Shown here in pieces: positions 25,904-39,059 of a DNA stretch of 64,000 nucleotides (the first letter of the stretch is position 1; each line of letters begins with the position of its first letter). The notes under the pieces were generated by a model. It was not told the DNA's origin. It worked only from the letters and a program-made list of their open reading frames with translations, and searched no databases. The stretch spans positions 36,908,775 to 36,972,774 of the forward strand of contig CM028330.1 of the NCBI GenBank assembly GCA_016647705.1, in the 5' to 3' direction. Position numbers and translations under genes: made by a program. Source of the DNA: Eucommia ulmoides (Eukaryota > Streptophyta > Magnoliopsida > Garryales > Eucommiaceae).

Positions 25904-26149
25904 AAAAAAAATAGTGGTATTTTTCGTCCGAAACGGACACAATTCAAATTTCAGCTCAAAGTTGGTCTGGTTGGGCATTTTGGGAGCGTTTTGACCCAAA
26001 ACTGTGTTATTTTTCATCCGGAACAGGCACGGTTGAATTATCTAGTCGAACTTGGTCCTTTAGGGCATTTTGGGGGCATTTTGCACAGATGGTCGTTTCC
26101 GCCCAAACAAGTGATATTTTTCGTCCGAAACGGAAACAATAGAATTTTT

Positions 26150-29100
26150 GTGTTTAACTTTGTCTTTTTTGGCATTTTACGTGTGTTTTGCTCAAAAGGT
26201 CGTTTCCACCCAAAAATTGGTATTTTTTCTTCGAAACGGACAATGTTGAATTTTCTAATCAAACTTGGTTTTTTTGGGCCTTTTGTTGGTGTTTTTTCTG
26301 AGAAAGTCGTTGCCACCATAAAAGTCGTATTTTTCGTTGGAAATGGATCCATTTGATTTTTCAGGTTGATATTTGTCTGTTTGGGAGCGTTTTGATTGTT
26401 GGCTGTTTCCACAAAAAAAAATGGTATTTTTCGTCCGGAACAAGCACAGTTGAATTATCTAGTCAAACTTAGTCCTTTTGGGCATTTTTGGGGCGTTTTG
26501 CACAGATGGTCGTTTCAGCCAAAACAAGTGGTATTTTTTCTTCGAAAACGGACGTTGTTGAATTTTCTAATCAAACTTCATATTTTTAGGCATTTTGTTG
26601 GTGTTTTTTTTTCTCAAAAAAGTCGTTTCCACCATAAAAGTGGTATTTTTCGTTCGACATGGATGCATATTATTTTTTCGGTTGATATTGGCGTTTTTGG
26701 GATCGTTTTGTTCAGTTGGTTGTTTCCACACAAAAAAAATAAAATAAAAGAAAATAAAAGAAAAGGGTTATTTTTCGTCCACAACGGACACAATTCAATT
26801 TTTAGCTGTTTGATTATTGGCTGTTTCCACCAAAAAAAAAAATGGTATTTTTCGTCCGGAACGGGCACAGTTGAATTATCTAGTCGAACTTGGTCCTTTT
26901 GGGCATTTTTGGGGCGTTTTGCACAGATGGTCGTTTCAGCCAAAACAAGTGGTATTTTTTCTTCGAAAACGGACGTTGTTGAATTTTCTAATCAAACTTC
27001 ATATTTTTAGGCCTTTTGTTGGTGTTTTCTTTTCTCAAAAAAGTTGTTTCCACCATAAAAGTGGTATTTTTCGTTCGACATGGATGCATATTATTTTTTC
27101 GGTTGATATTGGCGTTTTTGGGATCGTTTTGTTCAGTTGGTTGTTTCCACACAAAAAAAATAAAATAAAAGAAAAGGGTTATTTTTCGTCCACAACGGAC
27201 ACAATTCAATTTTTAGCTCAAAGTTGTCTGGTTGGGCGTTTTGGTAGCGTTTTGACCCAAAACTGTGTTATTTTTCGTCCGGAACAGGCACAGTTGAATT
27301 ATCTTGTCGAACTTGATCCTTTAGGGCATTTTGGGGGCGTTTTGCACAGATGGTCATTTTTGCCCAAACAAGTGATATTTTTCGTCCGAAACGGAAACAA
27401 TTGAATTTTTGGGTTTAACTTGGTCTTTTTTGGCATTTTACGTGTGGTTTGCTCAAAAGGTCGTTTCCACCCAAAAATTGGTAATTTTTCTTCGAAACGG
27501 ACAATGCTGAATTTTCTAATCAAACTTGGTTTTTTTGGGCCTTTTGTTGGTGTTTTTTCTCAGAAAGCCGTTGCCACCATAAAAGTCGTATTTTTCGTTG
27601 GAAATGGATCCATTTGATTTTTTAGGTCGATATTTGTCTGTTTAGGAGCATTTTGATTATTGGTTGTTTCCACCAAAAAAAAAAATGGTATTTTTCGTCC
27701 GGAACGGGCACAGTTGAATTATCTAGTCGAACTTGGTCCTTTTGGGCATTTTTGGGGCGTTTTGCACAGATGGTCGTTTCAGCCAAAACAAGTGGTATTT
27801 TTTCTTCGAAAACGGACGTTGTTGAATTTTCTAATCAAACTTCATATTTTTAGGCCTTTTGTTGGTGTTTTTTTTCTCAAAAAAGTCGTTTCCACCATAA
27901 AAGTGGTATTTTTCGTTCAACATGGATGCATATTATTTTTTCGGTTGATATTGGCGTTTTTGGGATCGTTTTGTTCAGTTGGTTGTTTCCACACAAAAAA
28001 AAAAAGAAAAAGAAAAGGGTTATTTTTCGTCCGAAACAGACACAATTCAATTTTTAGCTCAAAGTTGTCTGGTTGGGCATTTTGGTAGCGTTTTGACCCA
28101 AAACTGTGTTATTTTTCGTCCGGAACAGGCACAGTTGAATTATCTTGTCGAACTTGATCCTTTAGGGCATTTTGGGGGCGTTTTGCACAGATGGTCATTT
28201 CCGCCCAAACAAGTGATATTTTTCGTCCGAAACGGAAACAATTGAATTTTTAGGTTTAACTTGGTCTTTTTTGGCATTTTACGTGTGTTTTGCTTAAAAG
28301 GTCGTTTCCACCCAAAAATTGGTATTTTTTCTTCGAAACGGACAATGTTGAATTTTCTAATCAAACTTGGTTTTTTTGGGCCTTTTGTTGGTGTTTTTTC
28401 TCAGAAAGCCGTTGCCACCATAAAAGTCGTATTTTTCGTTGGAAATGGATCCATTTGATTTTTTAGGTCGATATTTGTCTGTTTGGGAGCATTTTGATTA
28501 TTGGCTGTTTCCACCAAAAAAAAAAAATGGTATTTTTCGTCCGGAACAGGCACAGTTGAATTATCTAGTCGAACTTGGTCCTTTTGGGCATTTTTGGGGC
28601 GTTTTGCACAGATGGTCGTTTCAGCCCAAACAAGTGGTATTTTTTCTTCGAAAACGGACGTTGTTGAATTTTCTAATCAAACTTCATATTTTTAGGCCTT
28701 TTGTTGGTGTTTTTTTTCTCAAAAAAGTCGTTTCCACCATAAAAGTGGTATTTTTCGTTCGACATGGACGCATATTATTTTTTCAGTCGATATTGGTCAT
28801 TTTGGGAGCGTTTTGTTCTGTTGGTTGTTTCCACCAAAAAAAGAAAAGAAAAAGAAAAGTGGTATTTTTCGTCCGAAACGGACGCAATTCAATTTTCAGC
28901 TCAAAGTTGGTCTGGTTGGGAATTTTGGGAGCGTTTTGACCCCAAACTGTGTTATTTTTCATCTAGAACAGGCACATTTGAATTATCTAGTCGAACTTGG
29001 TCCTTTAGGGCATTTTGGGTGCGTTTTGAACAGATGGTCATTTTCGCCCAAACAAGTGATATTTTTCGTCCGAAACGGAAACAATTGAATTTTTGGGTTT

Positions 29101-29340
29101 AACTTGGTCTTTTTTGGCATTTTACGTGTGTTTTGCTCAAAAGGTCGTTTCCACCCAAAAATTGGTATTTTTTCTTCGAAACGGACAATGTTGAATTTTC
29201 TAATCAAACTTGGTTTTTTTGGGCCTTTTGCTGGTGTTTTTTCTCAGAAAGCCGTTGCGACCATAAAAGTCGTATTTTTCGTTGGAAATGGATCCATTTG
29301 ATTTTTTAGGTCGATATTTGTCTTTCCACCAAAAAAAAAA
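26150..29340 (+). repeat. Local amplification: 841-bp (8-mer) and 420-bp (4-mer) units
   Basis: A distinctive type D variant with GTTGCCACCATAAAAG, followed by TTCGTTGGAAATGGATCC, recurs with its TGCC at 26,311, 27,572 and 28,413 (TGCG at 29,256), that is at spacings of 1,261, 841 and 843 bp. The extra 420 bp in the first interval is a tandem copy of four monomers (26,397-26,816 against 26,817 onward, both starting GGCTGTTTCCAC then an A run then ATGGTATTTTTCG). Copies here resemble each other more than the surrounding array, so this is a more recent, small-scale expansion of tetramer pairs. Confidence 0.8.
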
Positions 29341-32300
29341 AAATGGTATTTTTCGTCCGGAACGGACGCAATTCAATTTTCAGGTAAAGTTGGTCTTTTT
29401 GGGCATTTGGGGAGCGTTTTGCAGAGAGGGGCGTTTCGACCCAAAACTGTGTTGTTTTTCATCCGGAACAGGCACAGTTGAATTATCTAGTCGAACTTGG
29501 TCCTTTTGGGCATTTTGGGGGCGTGTTGCACAGATGGTCGTTTCAGCCCAAACAAGTGGTATTTTTTCTTCGAAACAGACGATGTTGAATTTTTTAATCA
29601 AACTTCGTATTTTTAGGCCTTTTGTTGGTGTTTTTTTCTCAAAAAGCTGTTTCCACCATAAAAGTTGTATTTTTCGTTCGAAACGGATGATGTTGAATTT
29701 TCTAATCAAACTTGTTATTTTTAGGCCTTTTGTTGGTCTTTTTGGGCATTTTGGGGATGTTTTGCACAGATGGCCGTTTCAGCCAAAACAAGTGTTATTT
29801 TACGTCGAAGACGGACTCCATTGAATTTTCAGGTCATAGTTGGTCTTTTTGGGCATTTTCGGAGTGTTTTGAACAGAGGGGCGTTTCGACCCAAAAAAGT
29901 GTTGTTTTTCCTCTGAAACAGGCACAGTTGAATTATCTAGTCAAACTTGGTCTTTTTGAGAATTTTGGGGACGTTTTGCACAGAGGGCCGTTTAAGCCCA
30001 AACAAGTTATATTTTTCGTTCGAAATGGACACAATTGAATTTTCGGGTCAAATTTTGTGTTTTTGGGCATTTTGGGCACGTTTTTCTCAAACGTTCATTT
30101 CCACCGAAAAAACTAGTATTTTTCCTTTGAAATGGATGATGTTGAATTTTCTAATCAAACTTGGTATTTTTAGGCCTTTTGTTGGTGTTTTTTTCACAAA
30201 AAGTCGTTTCCACCATAAAAGTGATATTTTTCGTTCAAAATGGATGCATTTGATTTTTTGGGTCAATCTTGGTCTTTTTTGGAGCGTTTTACTCTGTTGG
30301 TTGTTTCCACCAAAAAAAAAAAAAAAAGTGGTATTTTTCTTCCGAAATGGACACTATTCACTTTTCAGGTCAAAGTTGGTCTTATTGGGCATTTTGGTAG
30401 CGTTTTGCAGAGAAGGGCGTTTCGACCCAAAACAGTGTTGTTTTTCAGCCGAAATAGGCACAATTGAATTATTTAGTCGAACTTGGTCTTTTTTGGTATT
30501 TTCGGGGCGTTTTGCACAGATGGTCGTTTCAGCCCAAACAAATGTTATTTTTCGTCCGAAGTGGATACAATTGAATTTTCGGGTCAAACTTGGTCTTTTT
30601 TCGCATTTTGGCCACATTTTGCACAAATGTTCGTTTCCACCCAAAAAACTGGTATTTTTTGTTTGAAACGGACGATATTGAATTTTCTAATCAAACTTCG
30701 TATTTTTAGGCCTTTTGTTGGTGTTTTTTCTCAAAAAGGCGTTTCCACCATAAAAGTGATATTTTTCATTCGAAATGGATACATTTGATTTTTTGGGTCA
30801 ATATTGGTCTTTTTTGGAGCGTTTTGCTCTGTTGGTTGTTTCCACCAAAAAAACAAAAAAGAAAAAAAAGTGGTATTTTTCGTCTGAAATGGACACTATT
30901 CAATTTTCAAGTCAAAGTCGGTCTTCTTGGGCATTTTGGGAGCGTTTTGCAGAGAGGGGCGTTTCGACCAAAAACAGTATTGTTTTTCGGCCGGAACAGG
31001 CACAGTTGAATTATCTAGTCGAACTTGGTCATTTTTGGCATTTGGGGGGCGTTTTGCACAGATGGTCGTTTCAGCCCAAACAAGTAGTATTTTTTCTTCG
31101 AAACGGATGATGTCGAAGTTTCTAATCAAACTTCGTATTTTTAGGCCTTTTGTTGGTGTTTTTTTTTCTCAAAAATCTGTTTTCACCATAAAAGTGGTAT
31201 TTTTCGGTCAATATTGGTCTTTTTGGGATCGTTTTGCTCAGTTGGTTGTTTCCACAAAAAAAAAAGTGTTATTTTTCGTCTGAAACGGACACAATTCAAT
31301 TTTCAGCTCAAAGTTGGTCTGGTTGGGCATTTTGGGAGCGTTTTGCAGAGATTGGCGTTCTGACCCAAAACTGTGTTATTTTTCGTCTAGAACAGGCACA
31401 GTTGAATTATCTAGTCGAACTTGGTCCTTTAGGGAATTTTTGGGGCATTTTGCACAAATGGTCGTTTCAGCCCAAACAAGTGATATTTATCGTCCGAAAC
31501 AGACACAATTAAATTTTTGGGTTTAACATGGTCTTTTTTGGCATTTTAGGCGCGTTTTGTTCAAAATGTCGTTTCCACCCAAAAAATTGGTATTTTTTCT
31601 TCGAAACGGACAATGTTAAATTTTCCAATCAAATTTGGTCCTTTTGGGCCTTTTGTTAGTGTTTTTTCTCAGAAAGCCGTTTCCACCGTAAAAGTGGTAC
31701 TTTTCGTTCGAAATGGATCCATTTGATATTTTAGGTCGATATTTGCCTTTTTGGGAGCGTTTTGATTGTTGGCTGTTTCCACAAAATAAAAAAAAATTGT
31801 ATTTTTCGTCCGGAACGGACGCAATTCAATTTTCAGGTCAAAGTTGGTTTTTTTGGCATTTTGGGCGCGTTTTGGACAAATGTTCATTTCCACCCAAAAA
31901 AATTGGTATTTTTCGTCTGAAACGGACGATGTTTAATTTTCTAATCAAACTTCGTATTTGTAAGCCTTTTGTTGGTGTTTTTTACTCAAAAAACCGTTTC
32001 CACCATAAAAGTGGTATTTTTCGTTCGACATGGATGCATATTATTTTTTCGGTCGATATTGGTGTTTTTGGGATCGTTTTGTTCAGTTGGTTGTTTCCAC
32101 AAAAAAAAAAAAAAAAAAAAAGTGTTATTTTTCGTCCGAAACGGACACAATTCAATTTTCAGCTCAAAGTTGGTCTAGTTGGGCATTTTGGGAGCGTTTT
32201 GACCCAAAACTGTGTTATTTTTCTTCCGGAACAGTTGAATTTTCTAGACAAACTTGGTCCTTTAGGGTATTTTGGGGGCGTTTTGCACAGATGGTCGTTT

Positions 32301-35300
32301 CAGCCCAAACAAGTGGTATTTTTTCTTCGAAAACAGAAGATGTTGTATTTTCTAATCAAACTTCGTATTTTTAGGCCTTTTGTTGGTGTTTTTTTTCTCA
32401 AAAAGCCATTTTTACCATAAAAGTGTTATTTTTCGTTCGATATGGTTGCATATTATTTTTTCGGTCGATATTGGTCCTTTTGGGAGCGTTTTGCTCAGTT
32501 GGTTGTTTCCACCAAAAAAAAAGGAAAAAAAAGGAAAAGAAAAGTGGGTTTTTTCGTCTGAAACGGATACAATTCAATTTTCAGCTCAAAGTTGGTCTGA
32601 TTGGGCATTTTTAGGGAGCGTTTTGCAGAGATTGGCGTTTTGACCCCAAACTGTGTTATTTTTCGTCCGGAACAGGCACAGTTGAATTGTATAGTCAAAC
32701 TTGGTCCTTTTGGGCATTTTGGAGGCGTTTTGCACAGATGGTCGTTTCAGCCCAAACAACTGGTATTTTTTCTTCGAAATGGACGATGTCGAATTTTCTA
32801 ATCAAACTTCGTATTTTTAGGCCTTTTGTTGTTGTTTTTTTCTCAAAAAGCCGTTTCCACCATAAAAGTGATATTTTTCGTTCGACATGGATGCATATTA
32901 TTTTTTCAGTCGATATTGGTCTTTTTGGGATCGTTTTGCTCAGTTGGTTGTTTCCACAAAAAAAAAAAAAAAAAAAAGAAAAAAGAAAAAAATAAAAAGA
33001 AAAGAAAATTGTTATTTTTCGTTCGATACGGACACAATTCAATTTTCAGTTGAAAAAAGTTGGTCTGGTTGGGCATTTTGGGAGTGTTTTGACCCAAAAC
33101 TGTGTTATTTTTCGTTCGGAACAGGCACAGTTGAATTATCTAGTCGAACTTGGTTCTTTAGGGTATTTTGGGGGTGTTTTGCACAGATGGTCGTTTCAGG
33201 CCAAACAAGTGATATTTTTTGTCCGAAACAGACACAATTAAATTTTTGGCCTTTTTTAGCGTTTTAGGCGCGTTTTGCTCAAATGGTCGTTTCCACCCAA
33301 AAAATTGGTATTTTTTCTTCGAAACGGGCAATGTTGAATTTTCTAATCAAATTTGGTCTTTTTGGGCCTTTTGTTGGCGTTTTTTCTCCGAAAGTCGTTT
33401 CCACCATAAAAGTGGTATTTTTCGTTCGAAATGGATCCATTTGATTTTTTAGGTTGATATTTGTATTTTGGGAGCGTTTTGATTGTTGGCTGTTTCCACA
33501 AAAAAAAATGGTATTTTTCGTCCGGAACGGACACATTTCAATTTTCAGGTTATAGTTGGTCTTTTTGGGCATTTTTGGAGCGTTTTGAACAGTGGGGCAT
33601 TTCGATCCAAAACAGTGTTGTTTTTCGTCTGAAACAGACACAGTTGAATTATCTAGTCGAACTTGGTCTTTTTGGGCATTTTGGGGACGTTTTGCACAGA
33701 TGGCTGTTTCAGCCAAAACAAGTGTTATTTGACGTCGAAGACAGACTCAATTGAATTTTCGGGTCAAACTTGGTATTTTTTGGCATTTTGGGCGCGTTTT
33801 GCACAAATGTTTGTTTCCACCCAAAAAACTGGTATTTTTCGTCTGAAATGGACAATGTTTAATTTTCTAATGAAACTTCGTATTTTTAGGCCTTTTGTTG
33901 GTGTTTTTTTTTTCTCAAAAAGCCGTTTCCACCATAAAAGTGGTATTTTTCGTTCGACATGGATGCATATTATTTTTTCGATCGATATTGGTCTTTTAGG
34001 AGCGTTTTGCTTTGTTGGTTGTTTCCACCAAAAAAAAAAAAAAAAAGTGGCATTTTTCGTCCGTAACGGACACAATTCAATTTTCAGCTCAAAGTTGGTC
34101 TGGTTGGGCATTTTGGGAGCGTTTTGACCCAAAACTGTGTTATTTTTCGTCCGGAACAGGCACAGTTGAATTATCTAGTCGAACTCGAACTTGGTCCTTT
34201 AGGGCATTTTGGGGGCGTTTTGCACAGATGGTTGTTTCCACCCAAACAAGTGATATTTTTCGTCCGAAACGGACACAATTGAATTTTTGAGTTTAACTTG
34301 GTCTTTTTTTGCATTTTAGGTGCGTTTTGCTCAAAAGGTCATTTCCACCCAAAAATTGGTATTTTTTCTTCGAAACGGATAATGTTGAATTTTCTAATCA
34401 AACTTGGTTTTTATGGGCCTTTTGTTTGTATTTTTTCTCGGAAACTCATTGCCACCATAAAAGTGGTATTTTTCGTTCGAAATGGATCCACTTGATTTTT
34501 TAGGTCGATATTTGTCTATTTGGGAGCATTTTGATTGTTGGTTGTTTCCGCAAAAAAAAAAAATGGTATTTTTCGTCCGGAACGGATGCAATTCAATTTT
34601 CAGGTAAAGTTGGTCTTTTTGAGCATTTTGGGAGCGTTTTGCAGAGAGGGGTGTTTCGGCCCAAAACTGTGTTGTTTTTCGACCAGAACAGGCACAGTTG
34701 AATTATCTAGTCGAACTTGGTCCTTTTGGGAATTTTTGGGGCGTTTTGCACACATGGTCGTTTCAGCCCAAACAAGTGGTATTTTTTCTTCAAAACAGAC
34801 GATGTTGAATTTTCTAATCAAACTTCGTATTTTTAGGCCTTTTGTTGGTGTTTTTTTTTTTTTTTTTCAAAAAAACCGTTTCCACCATAAAAGTGGTATT
34901 TTTCGTTCGAAATGGATGATGTTGAATTTTCTAATCAAACTTGTTATTTTTAGCCCTTTTGTTGGTCTTTTTGGGCATTTTGGGGACGTGTTGCACAGAT
35001 GGCCGTTTCACCCAAAACAAGTGTTATTTTACGTCGAAGACGGAGTCAATTATATTTTCAGGTCATAGTTGGTCTTTTTGGGCATTTTCGGAGTGTTTTG
35101 AACAGAGGGGCGTTTCGACCCAAAAAAGTGTTGTTTTTCCTCTGAAACAGGCACAGTTGAATTATCTAGTCGAACTTGGTCTTTTTTGGCATTTTGGGGT
35201 TGTTTTGCATAGAGGGCCGTTTATGCCCAAACAAGTGATATTTTTCGTTCGAAACAGACATAATTGAATTTTCAGGTCAAATTTTGTGTTTTTTGGCATT

Positions 35301-38300
35301 TTGGGTAAGTTTTGCTCAAAAGTTCGTTTCCACCAAAAAAACTAGTATTTTTCGTTTGAAACGGATGATGTTGAATTTTCTAATCAAACTTGTTATTTTT
35401 AAGCCTTTTGTTGGTGTTTTTTTCTCAAAAAGTCGTTTCCACCATAAAAGTGATATTTTTCGTTTGAAATGGATGCATTTGATTTTTTGGGTCAATATTG
35501 GTCTTTTTTGGAGCGTTTTGCTCTGTTGGTTGTTTCCACCAAAAAAAAAGAAAAAAGAAAAAAAAAAGTGATATTTTTCGTCCGAAATGGACACTATTCA
35601 CTTTTCAGGTCAAAGTTAGTCTTGTTGGGCATTTTGGGAGCGTTTTGCAGAGAGGGGCGTTTCGACCCAAAACAGTGTTGTTTTTTGGCCGAAATAGGCA
35701 TAGTTAAATTATCTAGTCGAACTTGGTCTTTTTTGGCATTTTCGGGGCGTTTTGCACAGATGGCCGTTTCAGCCAAAACAAGTGTTATTTTACGTCGAAG
35801 ACGGACTCAATTGAATTTTCGGGTTAAACTTGGTATTTGTTGGCATTTTGGGCGCGTTTTGCACAAATCTTCGTTTCCACCCAAAAAACTGGTATTTTTC
35901 ATCTGAAACGGACGATTTTTAATTTTCTAATGAAACTTCGTATTTTTTGGCCTTTTGTTGGTGTTTTTTCTCAAAAAGCCATTTCCACCATAAAAGTGGT
36001 ATTTTCGGTTGATATTGGCCTTTTTGGGAGCATTTTGCTCAGTTGGTTGTTTCCACCAAAAATAAAATAAAAAATAAAAGTGGTATTTTTCGTCCGAAAT
36101 GGACACAATTCAATTTTCAGCTCAAAGTTGGTCAGGTTGGGCATTTTGGGAGCGTTTTGACCCAAAACTGTGTTATTTTTTGTCCGGAACAGGCACAGTT
36201 GAATTATCTAGTCGAACTTGGTCCTTTAGGGCATTTTGGGGGCGTTTTGCACAGATAGTCGTTTCCACCCAAACAAGTGATATTTTTCGTCCGAAACGGA
36301 CACAATTGAATTTTCGGGTTTAACTTGGTCTTTTTTGGCATTTTAGGTGCGTTTTGCTCAAAAGGTCGTTTCAACCCAAAAATTGGTATTTTTTCTTCAA
36401 AATGGACAATGTTGAATTTTTTAATCAAACTTGGTTTTTTTGGGCCTTTCGTTGGTGTTTTTTCTCAAAAAGCCGTTTCCACCATAAAAATTGTATTTTT
36501 CGTTCGAAATGGATTCATTTGATTTTTTAGGTCGATATTTGTCTTTTTGGGAGCGTTTTGATTGTTGGCTATTTCCACAAAAAAAAAAAGGTATTTTTTG
36601 GTCCGGAACGGACGCAATTCAATTTTCAGGTCAAAGTTGGTCTTTTTGGGGATTTCGGGAGTGTTCTGTAGAGAGGGGCATTTCGACCCAAAACTGTGTT
36701 GTTTTTCGTCCGGAATAGGCATAGTTGAATTATCTAGTCGAACTTGGTCCTTTTGGGCATTTTACGGGCGTTTTGCATAGATGGTCGTTTCAGCCCAAAC
36801 AAGTGGTATTTTTTAATCAAACTTCATATTTTTAGGCCTTTTGTTGGTGTTTTTTTCTCAAAAAGTCGTTTCCACCATAAAAGTGGTATTTTTCGTTCGA
36901 CATGGATACATTTTATTTTTTCGATTGATATTTGTCTTTTTGGGAGCGTTTTGCTCAGTTGGTTGTTTTCACAAAAAAAAAAGGAAAAAAAAAAAAGTGG
37001 TATTTTTCGTCCGAAATGGACTCTATTCAATTTGCAGGTCCAAGTTGGTCTGCTTAGGCATTTTGGGAGAATTTTGCAGAGGGGCGTTTCGACCCAAAAC
37101 AATGTTGTTTTTCGGCCGAAATAGGCACAGTTGAATTATCTAGTCGAACTTGGTCTTTTCTTGCATTTACGGGGCATTTTGCACAAATGGCCGTTTCAGC
37201 CAAAATAAGTGTTATTTTACGTCGAAAACGGACTCAATTGAATTTTCGGATAAAACTTGGTCTTTTTTGTCATTTTGGGCACGTTTTGCACAAATGTTCG
37301 TTTCCACCCAAAAAACTGGTATTTTCGTTTGAAACGAACAATGTTGAAATTTCGTCTGAAACGAACGATGTTGAATTTTCTAATGAAACTTCGTAGTTTT
37401 AGGCCTTTTGTTGGTGTTTTTTCTCAGAAAGCCGTTTCCACCATAAAAGTGGTATTTTTCGTTTGAAATGGATCTATTTCATTTTTTAGGTCAATATTTA
37501 TCTTTTTTGGAGCGTTTTGATTGTTGGCTGTTTCAAAAAAAAAAATGGTATTTTTCGTCCAGAACAGACACGATTCAATTTTCAGGTCATAGTTGGTCTT
37601 TTTGGGCATTTTGGGAGCGTTTTGAACAGAGGGGCGTTTCGACCCAAAAAAGCGTTGTTTTTCATCTGAAACAGGCACAGTTGAATTATCAAGTCGAACT
37701 TGGTCTTTTTGGGCATTTTGGGGACGTTTTGAACAGAGGGCCGTTTAAGCCCGAACAAGTGATATTTTTCGTTCGAAACGGACACAATTGAATTTTCGGG
37801 TAAACCTTTGTGTTTTTTTGGTATTTTGGGCACGTTTTGCTCAAAAGTTCGTTTCCACCCAAAAGACTAGTATTTTTCGTTCGAAACGGATGATGTTGAA
37901 TTTTCTAATCAAACTTGTTATTTGTAGGCCTTTTGTTGGTGTTTTTTCTCAAAAAGTCGTTTTCATCATAAAAGTGGTATTTTTCGTTCGAAATGGATGC
38001 ATTTGATTTTTTGGGTCAATATTGGTGTTTTTTGGAGCGTTTTGCTCTGTTGGTTGTTTCCACCAAAAAAAAAAAGAAAAAAAAAGTGAAATTTTTCGTC
38101 CGAAGTGGACACTATTCAATTTTCAGGTCAAAGTTGGTTTTGTTTGGCATTTTGAGAGCGTTTTGCTGAGAAGGGCGTTTCGACCCAAAACAGTATTGTT
38201 TTTTGGCCAAAATAGGCACAGTTGAATTATCCAGTCAAACTTGATCTTTTTTGGCATTTTCGGGGCGTTTTGCACAGATGGCCGTTTCAGCCAAAACAAG

Positions 38301-39059
38301 TGTTATTTTACATCGAAGACGGACTCAATTGAATTTTCGGGTCAAACTTGTTTTTTTTGGCATTTTGGGTGCGTTTTACACAAATGTTCGTTTCCACCCA
38401 AAAAATTGGTTTTTTTTTTCGTCTGAAACGGACACTGTTTAATTTTCTAATGAAACTTCGTATTTTTAGGCCTTTTGTTGCTGTTTTTTCTCAAAAATTC
38501 GTTTCCACCATAAAAGTGGTATTTTTTGTTCGACATGGATGCATATTATTTTTTGCTCAGTTGGTTGTTTCCACCATTGAAAAAAAAAAAAAAAATGTGG
38601 TATTTTTCGTCCGAAACGGACACAATTCAATTTTCAGCTCAAAGTTGGTCTGGTAGGGTATTTAAGGAGCGTTTTTGCAGAGATTGGCGTTTTGACCCAA
38701 AACTGTGTTCTTTTTCGTCCGGAACAAGCACAGTTGAATTATCTAGTCGAACTTGGTCCTTTTGGGCATTTTGGGGGCGTTTTGCACAGACGGTCGTTTC
38801 AGCCCAAACAAGTGGTATTTTTTCTTCGAAAATGGACGATGTTGAGTTTTCTAATCTAACTTCGTATTTTTAGGCCTTTTGTTGGTGTTTTTTTTCTCAA
38901 AAAGCCATTTCCACCATAAAAGTGGTATTTTTCGTTCGACATGGATGCATATTATTTTTTCGGTCGATATTGGTCTTTTTGGGAGCATTTTGCTCAGTTG
39001 GTGGTTTCCACCAAAAAAAAATAAAAAAAGAAAAGTGGTATTTTTCGTCCGAAACGGAC

